Assembly (NCBI RefSeq): GCF_000423705.1
Contig: NZ_KE384082.1
Location: 618,843-682,842 of the forward strand
Direction of reading: 5' to 3'
DNA from: Stappia stellulata DSM 5886
GTDB lineage: Bacteria; Pseudomonadota; Alphaproteobacteria; Rhizobiales; Stappiaceae
DNA length: 64,000 bases
Shown: piece by piece, positions 1-9,574 of the stretch
Position numbering within the stretch: position 1 is the first letter of the stretch
How the letters are laid out: every line of letters starts with the position of its first letter
Position numbers and translations under genes: made by a program
Notes under the pieces: model-generated
The model's input: only the letters and a program-made list of their open reading frames with translations
The model's database searches: none
What the model was told of the DNA's origin: nothing

Positions 1-896
1 ATCAGCCGCGAATAGAGCGGCACGATGATCTCGAAGTTCTTGCCGTTGACCTGGCGGTCGCGCAGGCCGAACTGGACCGCGTTGGTGAGCGAGTTCACCA
101 TGTTGCCGCCGTAGTGGTTGAGCACCAGCACGTCGGCGTCGGACTGCAGGATCGGCGTGATATAGGCCGAGAAGTCGGTTGCCGCGAGCGGGGTGAGAAC
201 GTTGTTGACCGTCTCCCAGCCCATGGCCTCGGTCGCCGAGGCGATCGATTCCTGCTGCGTCCAGCCCCAGGTGTAGTCGGCGGTCAGGTGATAGGCCTTG
301 CGATCCGTGCCGTAGGCATTCTTCAGCACCGGCGCGAGAGCCGCCGCGGACATATAGCCGTTGAAGAAGTGGCGGAAGCCGTTGGCCTTCTTGTCCTTGC
401 CGGTCGTGTCGTTGGAGTGGGTCAGGCCGGCCATGAAGATCACGCCGGCCTCCTGGCAAAGGCTCTGAACCGCAACCGCGACTCCCGACGACGACCCGCC
501 GGTGATCATGATCGCGCCGTCCTTCTCGATCATCGACTTGGCGGACGCGCGCGCTGCATCCGACTTGGTCTGCGTGTCGCCGGTGACGAACTCGACCTTC
601 TTGCCGAGGATGCCGTTGCCCTTCAGCGCCTTCGACGAGAAGGTGTTGAGCATGCCGCCGTCGCCCTCGCCGTTGAGATGCTCGACGGCAAGCTCGTAGG
701 CGCGAAGCTCGTCAGCCCCCTCGTCGGCATAGGGACCGGTCTGCGGAACGTTGAAGCCGAGCGTGACGGTACCGCCCGTCGGCTCGTTGTTGAAGGCATT
801 TGCGTTGCGAATGAAAACATGCGGTGCCGCGAGCCCGACGCCGACGACACCGGCTGTCTTGATGAGCCCGCGACGGCTGATTGGTCGCTTTATCAT
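1..896 (-). CDS. ABC transporter substrate-binding protein, amide/branched-chain amino acid type (partial)
   Basis: Periplasmic ligand-binding subunit of a urea/amide/branched-chain amino acid type ABC importer (type I binding fold). The gene runs off the left edge, so only the N-terminal 298 residues are visible. The ATG at 894-896 follows GGAGGAGATATTTC. The N-terminus carries a twin-arginine motif (SRRGLIK, residues 7-13) before a hydrophobic stretch, so Tat export is likely. Motifs such as NVPQTGPYADEG and TGGSSSGVAVAV fit the UrtA/amide-binding branch. The permease and ATPase genes are presumably left of the window. The substrate cannot be told. An AT-rich 440-base gap lies upstream and should hold its promoter. 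Confidence 0.85.
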   Translation of the reverse strand, partial: MIKRPISRRGLIKTAGVVGVGLAAPHVFIRNANAFNNEPTGGTVTLGFNVPQTGPYADEGADELRAYELAVEHLNGEGDGGMLNTFSSKALKGNGILGKKVEFVTGDTQTKSDAARASAKSMIEKDGAIMITGGSSSGVAVAVQSLCQEAGVIFMAGLTHSNDTTGKDKKANGFRHFFNGYMSAAALAPVLKNAYGTDRKAYHLTADYTWGWTQQESIASATEAMGWETVNNVLTPLAATDFSAYITPILQSDADVLVLNHYGGNMVNSLTNAVQFGLRDRQVNGKNFEIIVPLYSRL

Positions 897-1336
897 GAAA
901 TATCTCCTCCAGCATTTCCCTGCGCCCGCCGTTTCACGGGCCTTTTCTTGGGATGAAAGCGTACGCAAGGTCACTCTCGATCCGAAGGGTCAGCGTTCCG
1001 GAAACACCAGAAGTCCGCAACTCTCATTTAGTATAATATGGCGATTAAACGGCACGGCGTTTTCTCCCAAAATCAACATTCAGGATAAACCGCAAAAAAT
1101 CATGTATAAATAATTGTGCAATGCAGCATAATACTTAGTTTCATCGTATAAATTGCATAAAATTTGCGCAATCAATATATTCATACAGAAAATTCAAAAA
1201 ACATAATTCAATTATCACGTTAAATACATATTATACTACAAACAAATTACAATCCGGGTTTTCACAACTTTCAAACTCACAGAAATCGCGGCGCACAGGC
1301 TGATCTCTAGGCATGACCTCAGCGCCACGCGGGGCC
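897..1336. other. AT-rich intergenic region, likely promoter of the upstream binding protein
   Basis: No gene is supported here. From about 1010 to 1260 the sequence is strikingly AT-rich compared with the GC-rich surroundings. It holds a perfect 8-base palindrome TTGCGCAA (1164-1171) and a related imperfect one ATTGTGCAAT (1113-1122), which could be regulator sites for the gene reading leftwards from 896. No convincing terminator was seen for the DUF1028 gene that ends at 1337. Confidence 0.4.
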
Positions 1337-2083
1337 TCAGGGTGTGGCCAGCGACGCCGAGGACTGCCCCCGTGCCTTTCGCTCTGCCTCCAGCTCCGCA
1401 ATCTTCAGGTCGATATGGGACCGATCGAGCAGGCCGGACACATCCTGCGCTGTCGGCAGGGTTTCCGCCACATGCAGGAAGCGCTCTCCGGCAACCGCCA
1501 ACAGACGGCGCAGTTCGGCAAGCGGGTCGCCGTGATCGTCGGCGCGGATGTCGAGCCAGGGATAGGCCTCGCCGCGGGTGATCCGAAGGGCCGCGGACTG
1601 CTTGCCGCGCCTGTCTCCGCCCGCGGCCTCGCCCGCCTCCATCGCACGGAGCAAGCGCTCCGCAAATTCCAGATCGCCGCCGTCCCGATAGGCGGCAAGG
1701 GTTGCCTCCAGCACCTGCGGCCCCGCCAGCATGTTGCCCGCGACCGACACGTTGTCCGCCACCAGATGCCCTGCCCAGTCGACGCAGTTCTCGCCGGTGA
1801 AAGCCGCATTTCGCCCTTGCGCGTCGATCACATGCATCTGCCGCGAATGACGGCCGGCGTCGCGCCCGGTGACGGTCTCCATCACCGTTTGCGCCTGCTC
1901 GCCGCGCTTCAGCATGTCGAGCCCGTCGGTGCCGTAGAGCGGACTGACGAAGGCCTGGGTGGCGATCGCGCCGGCCTGCCCGTGCATATGCGGCACCAGC
2001 GCGCCCACGGCGAAGAAGCGGCTGGCAACGGCGATGCCGAAGGCGCCGGTGCGCGCATCGCGCGCAACAATCGAATAGGTCAT
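1337..2083 (-). CDS. DUF1028 family protein (Ntn-hydrolase-like)
   Basis: A 248-residue DUF1028 protein. The N-terminus MTYSIVARDARTGAFG is the family signature; after Met removal Thr2 would sit where Ntn-type hydrolases place their nucleophile, but no activity has been proven for the family as far as I know. The middle holds the conserved region around HSRQMHVIDAQGRNAAFTG (residues 93-111). The frame stays open far upstream into the neighbouring gene; the start at 2083 was chosen because the DUF1028 domain begins exactly there, with GAGGAGACGAGG just before it. It is the last gene of the peptide importer operon and follows gamma-glutamyltranspeptidase, which suggests a role in handling the imported peptides. 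Confidence 0.85.
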   Translation of the reverse strand: MTYSIVARDARTGAFGIAVASRFFAVGALVPHMHGQAGAIATQAFVSPLYGTDGLDMLKRGEQAQTVMETVTGRDAGRHSRQMHVIDAQGRNAAFTGENCVDWAGHLVADNVSVAGNMLAGPQVLEATLAAYRDGGDLEFAERLLRAMEAGEAAGGDRRGKQSAALRITRGEAYPWLDIRADDHGDPLAELRRLLAVAGERFLHVAETLPTAQDVSGLLDRSHIDLKIAELEAERKARGQSSASLATP

Positions 2084-2154
2084 CCTCGTCTCCTCTTCGT
2101 TCAGCGCAGGCGAATTGCCCCCTTGCGTCCGCCCCCGGCACGGCTGGCCGGCCG

Positions 2155-3942
2155 CTATCGCCCGATGGCATAGGCCTGCATCAGCCGCGGCGTCGCCGCC
2201 GCCTTCAACAGGCCGTCCGCCTCGCGCTTTGCGGCGGTGAGACGCCCGACGGTCCAAGGCGGCGCCACATCGAGGATATGGCCGCGCGTGCGCAGGGCAT
2301 TCAGCACGCCCTCGCCGAAGTTCTCCTCGACCATCACATGGCCCGGCGCGCGCTTGCGCGGATGGAAGGAGGCCGGGAAATGGGTGGTGTGAAACAGCGG
2401 CATGTCGATGGCCTGCTGCAGGTTGAGGTCGTGATGCACCAGCCTGAGGAACAGCGACAGCTGCCACTGGTCCTGCTGGTCGCCGCCGGGCGTGCCGAAG
2501 GCAAGCACCGGCTTTCCGTAGCGCGAGGCGAGGCTCGGCGTCAGCGTCGTGCGCGGCCGCTTGCCCGGCGCAAGCGAGGTCGGCAGGCCCGGCGTCATCA
2601 GGAACATCTGCGCGCGCGAGTTGAGGCAGAAGCCGAGACCGGGGATCACCGGCGAGGACTGAAGCCAGCCGCCCGACGGCGTGGCGGAGACCATGTTGCC
2701 CCAACGGTCGATGACGTCGATATGCACCGTGTCGCCGCGCCGCTCCGACAGATGCGCCATCGTCGGCTCGTAGACCCCCGTTTCCGACACGCCGAGCGCA
2801 TCGATGGCGGCAAGCGCGCGGGCGCGCTGATCCTCGAAGCCGGGAACGGCGCCGGGCCTGAGATCGTAGGAGGCCTGCAAGCCGATCAGCCTGCGACGCT
2901 CCACATTGTAACTGTCCGACAGAAGGTGCTGCATCGGCACCTCGGCGAAATCGGGGTCGCCGTAATAGACCTCGCGGTCGGCATAGGCGAGCTTCATCGT
3001 CTCCGCGACCAGATGGACGAAGTCGGCCCCAGCCGGATCCAGCGAAGCGACATCGAGTCCCTTGAGGATCGCCAGGCTTTGCAGCAGGACCGGCCCCTGC
3101 CCCCAGGGCCCGGTCTTGGCCACGCTCCAGCCGTGGTAATCGTAGGTGAGCGGCGCCTCGACGGTTGCCTGCCAGCCGGCGAGGTCCTCGCCCGTCATCA
3201 CCCCCTTGTGGCGCTGTCCGCTGCCGTCCATCGCCTCGGTCTCGCGCAGGAAGGTATCGATCTCCTCCGCGATAAAGCCGCGGTAGAAGGTGGCGCGCGC
3301 CGCCTCGATCTGCGCCTCGCGGCCCGAAACGGCCTCGGCTTCGCGCAGCATCCGCTTCCAGGTCTCCGCCAGCACCGGGTTCTTGAACAGCGCATGCGCC
3401 TTCGGCGCGGAGCCGCCGGGCAGCCAGGTCGCGTGCGAGGTGGGCCAATGCTCCTCGAAGAAGCCGTCCAGCCCCGCGATGGTCGCGCTGACGCGCGGCA
3501 GCACCGGATGGCCGGCCTCGGCATAATGGATCGCCGGTTCCAGCACCTCGCGCAGCGGCAGGCTGCCGTGATCGCGCAGCATCAGCATCCAGGCGTCGAA
3601 AGCGCCGGGGATCACCGTCGCCAGCAGGCCGTCGCCCGGAATGAGGTCGATGCCCTCCGCCTTGTAACGCTCGATGGTCGCGCCCGCCGGCGCCCCGCCC
3701 TGCCCGCAAATCACCTCGATCCGGTCCTGGCCAGCGTCATAGACAATCGCCGGCATGTCCCCGCCCGGACCGTTCAGATGCGGCTCGACGACCTGCAGGA
3801 CGAACCCCGTGGCCGCCGCCGCGTCGAACGCATTGCCGCCGATCTCCAGAATGCGCATGCCGACGGCCGAAGCGATCCAGTGCGTCGAGGTGACAACGCC
3901 GAAGGTGCCCTGGATTTCCGGGCGGGTGGTAAAGGTGGACAT
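2155..3942 (-). CDS. ggt: gamma-glutamyltranspeptidase (gamma-glutamyl hydrolase)
   Basis: An Ntn hydrolase of 595 residues that removes or transfers the gamma-glutamyl group of glutathione and related peptides. The family precursor cleaves itself before a threonine; the matching site is Thr405 in GDTVHIDVIDRWGNMVSAT. The N-terminal half has the NAFDAAAATGFVL and GPGGDMPA family motifs, and the small-subunit half has TPGGDQQDQWQL. No clear signal peptide is visible: the N-terminus MSTFTTRPEIQG is hydrophilic, so a cytoplasmic, bacterial-branch enzyme is likely. It lies directly after the permease gene dppC-like (36-base gap) and before DUF1028, so it probably cleaves gamma-glutamyl peptides taken up by this importer. 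Confidence 0.9.
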   Translation of the reverse strand: MSTFTTRPEIQGTFGVVTSTHWIASAVGMRILEIGGNAFDAAAATGFVLQVVEPHLNGPGGDMPAIVYDAGQDRIEVICGQGGAPAGATIERYKAEGIDLIPGDGLLATVIPGAFDAWMLMLRDHGSLPLREVLEPAIHYAEAGHPVLPRVSATIAGLDGFFEEHWPTSHATWLPGGSAPKAHALFKNPVLAETWKRMLREAEAVSGREAQIEAARATFYRGFIAEEIDTFLRETEAMDGSGQRHKGVMTGEDLAGWQATVEAPLTYDYHGWSVAKTGPWGQGPVLLQSLAILKGLDVASLDPAGADFVHLVAETMKLAYADREVYYGDPDFAEVPMQHLLSDSYNVERRRLIGLQASYDLRPGAVPGFEDQRARALAAIDALGVSETGVYEPTMAHLSERRGDTVHIDVIDRWGNMVSATPSGGWLQSSPVIPGLGFCLNSRAQMFLMTPGLPTSLAPGKRPRTTLTPSLASRYGKPVLAFGTPGGDQQDQWQLSLFLRLVHHDLNLQQAIDMPLFHTTHFPASFHPRKRAPGHVMVEENFGEGVLNALRTRGHILDVAPPWTVGRLTAAKREADGLLKAAATPRLMQAYAIGR

Positions 3943-3977
3943 GGGAACTCCCGAAATTTCTTGTTTGATTGTTTTGG

Positions 3978-4856
3978 TCAGCTTTCGCGCGGGTCGAGCG
4001 CGTCGCGCAGGCCGTCGCCGAGTAGATTGAAGCCGAGCACGACGAGGAAGATCGCGGCCCCCGGCCACCACGCCATCCAGGGCGCCTGGGTCATGAAGTT
4101 CTTGGCGACGTTCAGCATCGACCCCCAGCTCGGATAGGGGGGCTGCTGGCCGAGGCCGAGGAAGGACAGGCTCGCCTCCGCGATGATCGCCGTGGCAATC
4201 GTCAGCGTCGCCTGCACGAGGATGGGCGCAAAGACATTGGGCAGGATGTAGCGCGACATGATCGCCACATCGCTCAACCCGATGGCGCGCGCGCCCTCCA
4301 CATAGTCTTCCGTCTTGACGCTGAGCACCTGACCACGGGTCAGGCGGATGAAGATCGGCGTCGCCGACAGGCCGATGGCGATCATCGCATTGGTCAGGCT
4401 CGGGCCGAGAAAGGCGGCCAGCGCAATGGCCAGGATCAGGAACGGCGTCGCCAGAAGTGCGTCGGTCACCCGCGAAATCGCCTGATCCGTCCAACCTCCG
4501 AAATACCCCGACACCAGCCCGAAGGGCACGCCGATGACGACCGCGATCAGCACCGACACGACGCCCGCCAGCAGCGAGGCCTGCGCGCCCCAGATCATGC
4601 GCGAGAAGATGTCGCGGCCGATCTCGTCGGTGCCGAGCCAGTAGAGCGCCGACGGCGCCTTGCGCACCGCGGTCCAGCTCGTTGCGGTCGGGTCGGCGAT
4701 GGGCAGCAAGGGCGCCAACGCTGCGACGATCACGAAGAAACCGACGATCAACGCGCCGATCAGCGCGCCGCGGTTGCGCTTCAGCTTGCTCCAGACCCGG
4801 CTCTGGCGCCGGGGCGCGACCCCGTCTGAGGCGGGAGAAACGGTTGCACCGGTCAC
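3978..4856 (-). CDS. peptide ABC transporter permease, DppC/OppC type
   Basis: Inner membrane permease of 292 residues. It has the OppC-type N-terminal segment (first membrane helix near residues 30-50) and a BPD_transp_1 domain from about residue 95. The coupling motif that contacts the ATPases is seen as EGARAIGLSDVAIMSRYILPN. I chose GTG at 4854-4856 as start because it overlaps the stop of the upstream permease gene by four bases (GTGA), the usual arrangement of translationally coupled DppB/DppC pairs; a longer reading would run through the other permease. It works with the permease at 4853-5800 and the ATPases at 8442-10612. Confidence 0.9.
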   Translation of the reverse strand: MTGATVSPASDGVAPRRQSRVWSKLKRNRGALIGALIVGFFVIVAALAPLLPIADPTATSWTAVRKAPSALYWLGTDEIGRDIFSRMIWGAQASLLAGVVSVLIAVVIGVPFGLVSGYFGGWTDQAISRVTDALLATPFLILAIALAAFLGPSLTNAMIAIGLSATPIFIRLTRGQVLSVKTEDYVEGARAIGLSDVAIMSRYILPNVFAPILVQATLTIATAIIAEASLSFLGLGQQPPYPSWGSMLNVAKNFMTQAPWMAWWPGAAIFLVVLGFNLLGDGLRDALDPRES

Positions 4857-5800
4857 TGGGCGTTCCTCATGCGCGGATTGAGAAGGACATAGAGAACGTC
4901 GGCGATCAGGTTCATCAGGATGAAGCCGGCGGCCGTGCACAGCACGACGCCCTGCACCACCGCGTAATCGCGGGTGAAGACCGCATCGACGATAAGCTTG
5001 CCGAAACCGGGAATGGTGAAGATCTGCTCGGTCAGCACCGCACCGGCGAGCAGCTCGCCGAAGAGCAACGCGCCGAGCGTCACCACCGGCAGCAGCGCAT
5101 TGCGGAAGGCATGCTTGATGACGACGACGCGCTCGCTCAGGCCCTTGGCGCGGGCGGTGCGCACATAATCGGCCTTGAGCACGCCAAGCATTGCCGAGCG
5201 GGTGTGGCGCATCAAGGTGGCGGCGAGCGCCGTTCCCAGCACGAAGGCCGGCATGATCATCGTTTCCAGCGAGCGCACGGGATCGACGAAGATCGATTCG
5301 TAGCCCGACGCCGGAAGCCAGCCGAGATTGACCGACACCAGCAGGATCAACATGATCCCGAGCCAGAAATTGGGGATCGACAGACCCGACAGCGCCAGGA
5401 AGTTGGCGATATAGTCGACCGGTCCGCCCTTCTTCACGGCGGAGAGGATGCCGGTGGGAATGCCGATCGCCATGGCGATGATCATCGCCATCACCGCGAG
5501 CTGGATCGTCACCGGCAGCTTGTCGGCAATCAGCGACAGCACCGGCTGGTTGGTTCTGAGCGAAACGCCGAGATCGCCCTGCAGCAACCCGCCAACCCAA
5601 TAGAAATACTGATACAGGATCGGTTCGTTGAGATGGTATTTCTCGCGGATGAAGGCGAGTGTCTCCGGGTCGCGTTCCTCACCCGCCAGCACCAGCGCGG
5701 GATCGCCCGGCAGGAGCTTTTGCAGGGTGAAGACGAAGATCGACACCAGAACCAGTGTTGGCAGCGCGATCAGCAGGCGGCGGGCGATAAAGGCAAGCAT
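4853..5800 (-). CDS. peptide ABC transporter permease, DppB/OppB type
   Basis: Inner membrane permease of 315 residues with the typical DppB layout: an N-terminal helix in MLAFIARRLLIALPTLVLVS, the family motif LLPGDPA shortly after it, a periplasmic loop with LNEPILYQYFYWV, and a BPD_transp_1 domain from about residue 95. The coupling loop is DYVRTARAKGLSERVV. The frame is open 70 codons further upstream but that part overlaps the glycosyltransferase gene and lacks family similarity, so the start is set at 5800. It ends inside the start codon of the partner permease. Confidence 0.9.
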   Translation of the reverse strand: MLAFIARRLLIALPTLVLVSIFVFTLQKLLPGDPALVLAGEERDPETLAFIREKYHLNEPILYQYFYWVGGLLQGDLGVSLRTNQPVLSLIADKLPVTIQLAVMAMIIAMAIGIPTGILSAVKKGGPVDYIANFLALSGLSIPNFWLGIMLILLVSVNLGWLPASGYESIFVDPVRSLETMIMPAFVLGTALAATLMRHTRSAMLGVLKADYVRTARAKGLSERVVVIKHAFRNALLPVVTLGALLFGELLAGAVLTEQIFTIPGFGKLIVDAVFTRDYAVVQGVVLCTAAGFILMNLIADVLYVLLNPRMRNAQ

Positions 5801-5843
5801 CACGCTGGTCCTGTCGCGATAGAAAGAAGGGCGGGACGCCGGG

Positions 5844-6650
5844 TCATCGGAAATCGACCACGGCGGTCCGGCGGCGGCCGAGGAATTCCATTGCGGCCTG
5901 ACCGAAGTCACGCCGGCCCTGGCCGAGATACTCCACGAACCTTTCGGGGCGGGACAGCGGCCGGCGCACCTTTTGCTCCCGTTCCTCGATGCTCGTGTCG
6001 GGATCGACATCTGGCGACGGTTCCACCGCCTCCAGCCATCGCTCCTGCACGAAGGGCGCCGGGTCCATCTGGTAGTTCACCAGCCGGCCGTGCAGCGGGG
6101 AGCGTTCGGTGAACAGAAGTTCGTCGACCTCGTCGCGAAAGCGCAGCGTTTCTCGAAGCAACCGCTGCGCCGCGTGCCGGGTGACAACATAAGCGGCGGT
6201 GCAGTCGTGGGAGGAATACAGCCGTGTGACGGCATGGCGCGCGGCCTGTGCGACATGCCCGCGGGCAAGCCACACCGGCTTGCGGTTGGTCTCCAGTTTC
6301 ACGAGGTCGGCGTCGGGCGGCACCCAGTCAACGTTGGAAAACAGCGCCCCGACGTCCTCGCCCGGCACCACGTCGTCCTCCAGCACGACCCCGTGCGGCA
6401 GCCCCCTGTCGACGATCCGCTGCCAGCAGGCGCGGTGGCTCAGGAAACAGGCGACCTCGCCGCGCGTCAGACGCCCCCAGTAGCCAATACCGTCCACGTG
6501 GCGCGCGATGTCGGCATCGCCGAGAAGCCGCGCATCCACCGCCGGCATACGCTCGAAGACGACCCCTTGGGCACGAAGCCGCCCGCCGAGCCGTTCAATA
6601 CGGTCCGGAGCCCGGTCGAGATTGATCACAAAGGTCTGCATCCTGGTCAT
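5844..6650 (-). CDS. glycosyltransferase family 25 protein (LPS-type)
   Basis: A 268-residue protein with the glycosyltransferase family 25 signature: FVINLDRAPDRIERL at the N-terminus (residues 7-21), LTRGEVACFLSHRACW (about 61-76) and the acidic motif VVLEDDVVPGEDV (about 88-100), which in this family binds the metal and nucleotide sugar. Such enzymes usually add galactose or another hexose to lipooligosaccharide, or act on collagen-like lysines. The odd point is its place: it lies between the binding protein and permease genes of a peptide importer, on the same strand, after a terminator-like hairpin at 6688-6714. The last 60 residues are charged and not recognised. The acceptor is unknown. 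Confidence 0.8.
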   Translation of the reverse strand: MTRMQTFVINLDRAPDRIERLGGRLRAQGVVFERMPAVDARLLGDADIARHVDGIGYWGRLTRGEVACFLSHRACWQRIVDRGLPHGVVLEDDVVPGEDVGALFSNVDWVPPDADLVKLETNRKPVWLARGHVAQAARHAVTRLYSSHDCTAAYVVTRHAAQRLLRETLRFRDEVDELLFTERSPLHGRLVNYQMDPAPFVQERWLEAVEPSPDVDPDTSIEEREQKVRRPLSRPERFVEYLGQGRRDFGQAAMEFLGRRRTAVVDFR

Positions 6651-6687
6651 GTTTTACGCTTCAGGCGGGTCGTGTCGTCATGAAAAC

Positions 6688-6714
6688 GCGAGGGGCGGCA
6701 TGCCCGCCCCTCGC
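6688..6714 (-). terminator. intra-operon hairpin with short U-tract after the peptide-binding protein gene
   Basis: Reading leftwards, an 11-base perfect stem (GCGAGGGGCGG and its complement) with a 5-base loop is followed by GTTTTC. It lies 20 bases after the stop of the binding protein gene. Partial termination here would keep the binding protein in excess over the permeases. Confidence 0.6.
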
Positions 6715-6733
6715 TGGAACCGGTCAGGCCGGA

Positions 6734-8245
6734 TCAGGACTTGAACTTGACGTTCTCGAGCCGGATCATGCCGTCGGGATAGGGGGTGAAGCCCTCGATC
6801 TTGCCATCGAGCGCCCAGATCCACGTCGGATGGTACAGATAGATGATCGGCATGTCGTTCGCGAGAATGGCGCGGGCCGCATCATAGCTCTTTTTCCGCT
6901 CGGCGAGATCGTTGCTCGTGCGCGCGGCATTGAGCAGGCGGTCGACCTCGGGGTTGCAGTATTTGGAATCGTTGATCCCGCCCTTGCAGGTCATGAACTG
7001 GTGGATGTTGCCGTCCGGATCGACACGGCCCGACCAGCCCACCTGACTGGCCTGGTAGTTGCCGCCCGACTGGTCGGCAAGCAGGCTGGCGAACTCCATC
7101 GACTTGAGCTTGACGTTGAAACCGGCTTCCGCCGCCATCGCCTGGACCACCTGCATCATCTGCGTCTGCACGGGGTTGTTGGCGACCTGCACCTCGACGT
7201 CCAGCGTCTCGTAGCCGGCTTCCTTCATCAGTTCCCTGGCCTTGGCGACATCACGCGCGGGCACGGGATGCGACTTGTCATACCAGGGGCTCGTGGACGG
7301 ATAGGGCTGGTTGCCAGGTGCGAAGGCGCCCTCGAACACCACCTGGTTGATCGCGTCGCGATCGAGCGACAGCGAGAATGCCTGGCGCAACTTCGGCTCG
7401 TTGCCGAAGGGGTTGTCGCCGCGTTCGCCATTGTCGACGTTCACGGTGATGCCCTGGTAGCCGAGGCTGACGGCTTCCGCGTAAACGAGATCCTCATCGC
7501 CCTTGACAGCGGCCGCGTCCGTGGCCGCCAGACGCTCCAGCATGTCGAGATCGCCGGCGCGCAGGTTGGCAAGACGCACGGTCGTGTCGGGGATCGGCAG
7601 AAAGGTGACGGTGTCGAAGTTGATCGCGTCCGCGTTCCAGTAATCGGCGAACTTTGCCAGAACGATCCGGTCCTGCTGCACGCGCTCGACGAAGGTGAAG
7701 GGTCCAGAGCAGATCGGGTTTGCACCGAAGTCGGTGCCGGCGGCGGCCGTTGCCGTCGGCGACAACATCATGCCGGCGCGGTCGGCGAACTGTCCAAGCA
7801 GCGTCGCGTCGGGTGCGTTGAGGGTAAAGGCGACCTGATGCGGGCCGGTCACGGCAACGCTTTCGATCGACTTGACCTCGCTCTTGCGCCGGCTTTCCGG
7901 CATGGTCTTGGAGCGGTCGATGTTGGCCTTGACCGCCTCCGCGTCGAAGGCCGTTCCGTCGTGGAAGGTCACGCCCTCGCGCAGGTCCATCGTCAGCGTC
8001 AGCCCGTCGTCGGACCACGACCAGTCCGTTGCGAGCTGAGGAACGATTTCCAGCTCCGGAGTGATGTCGACCAGCTTGTCGCAGAGCGAGGCATAAACGA
8101 TGCGGCCGACGAACGTGCGCGACTGGTCCGGATCGAGCACGTCCGGGTCGTCCTGAAGACCGATGCGAAGATCGGCCGCCTGTGCCGTCAGCGCCGTGGA
8201 GGCGCCAAGGGCGAACAGCATTGCAGCTAGCAGTTTGGTTTTCAT
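6734..8245 (-). CDS. peptide ABC transporter substrate-binding protein (family 5, DppA/GsiB type)
   Basis: Periplasmic binding protein of 503 residues, the usual size of the SBP_bac_5 family. Residues 1-23 (MKTKLLAAMLFALGASTALTAQA) form a classical Sec signal peptide ending in AQA-A. Family motifs are visible: GLQDDPDVLDPDQSRT near the mature N-terminus, LREGVTFHDGTAFDAEAV around 105-122, and GWSGRVDPDGNIHQFMTC near 400. Given gamma-glutamyltranspeptidase in the same operon, glutathione or gamma-glutamyl peptides are plausible ligands, but family 5 proteins bind many substrates. A hairpin at 6688-6714 follows the gene. Confidence 0.9.
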   Translation of the reverse strand: MKTKLLAAMLFALGASTALTAQAADLRIGLQDDPDVLDPDQSRTFVGRIVYASLCDKLVDITPELEIVPQLATDWSWSDDGLTLTMDLREGVTFHDGTAFDAEAVKANIDRSKTMPESRRKSEVKSIESVAVTGPHQVAFTLNAPDATLLGQFADRAGMMLSPTATAAAGTDFGANPICSGPFTFVERVQQDRIVLAKFADYWNADAINFDTVTFLPIPDTTVRLANLRAGDLDMLERLAATDAAAVKGDEDLVYAEAVSLGYQGITVNVDNGERGDNPFGNEPKLRQAFSLSLDRDAINQVVFEGAFAPGNQPYPSTSPWYDKSHPVPARDVAKARELMKEAGYETLDVEVQVANNPVQTQMMQVVQAMAAEAGFNVKLKSMEFASLLADQSGGNYQASQVGWSGRVDPDGNIHQFMTCKGGINDSKYCNPEVDRLLNAARTSNDLAERKKSYDAARAILANDMPIIYLYHPTWIWALDGKIEGFTPYPDGMIRLENVKFKS

Positions 8246-8441
8246 CTAACGCTCCTCTGGTGGGATGAAGTCGGTCGATCCCTGCCGGATCTTGTGACGG
8301 CGGCTCCGCAAGGGAAGCGCGCCCGGGTGCCCGGCTGTGGCGATACGGACACGGCATCCGGCGACGGTCGCCCGGCGCCGTGTCCGGCAACGTGTCGTCC
8401 CTCGCGGGACGAAACAAGAAGACAAGGACCAAGGCCCGCGA

Positions 8442-9574
8442 TCATGGCGTGCGATCCGAGGCCGCTGCTGTCCCGGCGAGACTGTGTTCCCGGTAAAGCG
8501 CGAAACGCCGCTCGGCCGCGTGCGAATGCGCCGGTGTCTCCGCGGCCGACGGAATGCCGGCGCGCGCCTCTTCCCAGTGATGACAGGCGACCATCCTGTC
8601 GTGTGCCACCGTGGCGAGCGGCGGACGCTCGACCTTGCAAATTCCGCTCGCCAGCGGACAGCGGGTGTGGAAGCGACAGCCCGGCGGCGGCGCCAGCGGC
8701 GAGGGAACATCGCCCGTCAGCCCGGAATCCACCTTGCGGCTGCGCGGCGAGGGAATGGGAATCGCGCGCATCAGCGCCTGCGTGTAGGGATGCAGCGGTG
8801 CATCGTAGAGCGTGTCGGTCTCGCCCTGCTCGACGATCTCGCCCAGATACATCACCGCCACCCGGTCGCTCATATGCCGGATCACCGCCAGATCATGGGC
8901 GATCAGCACCAGCGTCAGGTCGAACTCCGCCTTCAGCTCCTCCAGCAGATTGATGACCTGGGCCTGGATCGAGACGTCGAGCGCGGAAACAGGCTCGTCG
9001 CCGATCAGCACCCTGGGCCCGCAGGCAAGCGCGCGGGCGATGCCGATGCGCTGGCGCTGCCCACCGGAAAACTCGTGCGGATAGCGGTTGGCGTATTCCG
9101 CCCTGAGGCCGACGCGCCGCAGGAGATCGGCAACCTGCTGCGGGCGGGACGCGCGGGTGCCGATGCCGTGTACCCGCATCGGTTCCTCGACAATCGCCCC
9201 GACGGTCATGCGCGGATTGAGCGAGGAAAAAGGGTCCTGGAAGATGAACTGGAGATCCTTGCGCAACCGCCGCATCTCCCGCTCCGGCAGGTCGCTGATA
9301 TCCGTCCCGTCGTAGAGGACCTGCCCCGAACTCGGCCGCAGCAGCCGCAAGAGCAGCCGCGCCAGCGTCGATTTCCCGCAACCGCTCTCGCCGACGATGG
9401 CCAGGGTCTCGCCGCGCCGAACGCTCAGCGACACGCCGTCGACGGCCCGCACCACCTGCGGCGTCGCGAGAAACGACGAGCCGACCTTGAAGCGCCGCGC
9501 CAGATCGCGCGCTTCGAGCACATAGTCGCCCCGGGCGGGCGCCCCGGCTCCGGCGTTGTCATGGCCCTTCCCGT

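Noticed and set aside
1337-3709. Long in-frame upstream extension of the DUF1028 gene through the transpeptidase gene
   Set aside because: The extension is out of frame with the transpeptidase and lacks family features; DUF1028 begins exactly at its internal Met at 2083.
2278-4137. 619-codon plus-strand open frame opposite gamma-glutamyltranspeptidase
   Set aside because: The opposite strand holds an intact enzyme with catalytic Thr; the plus-strand reading is a low-complexity shadow.
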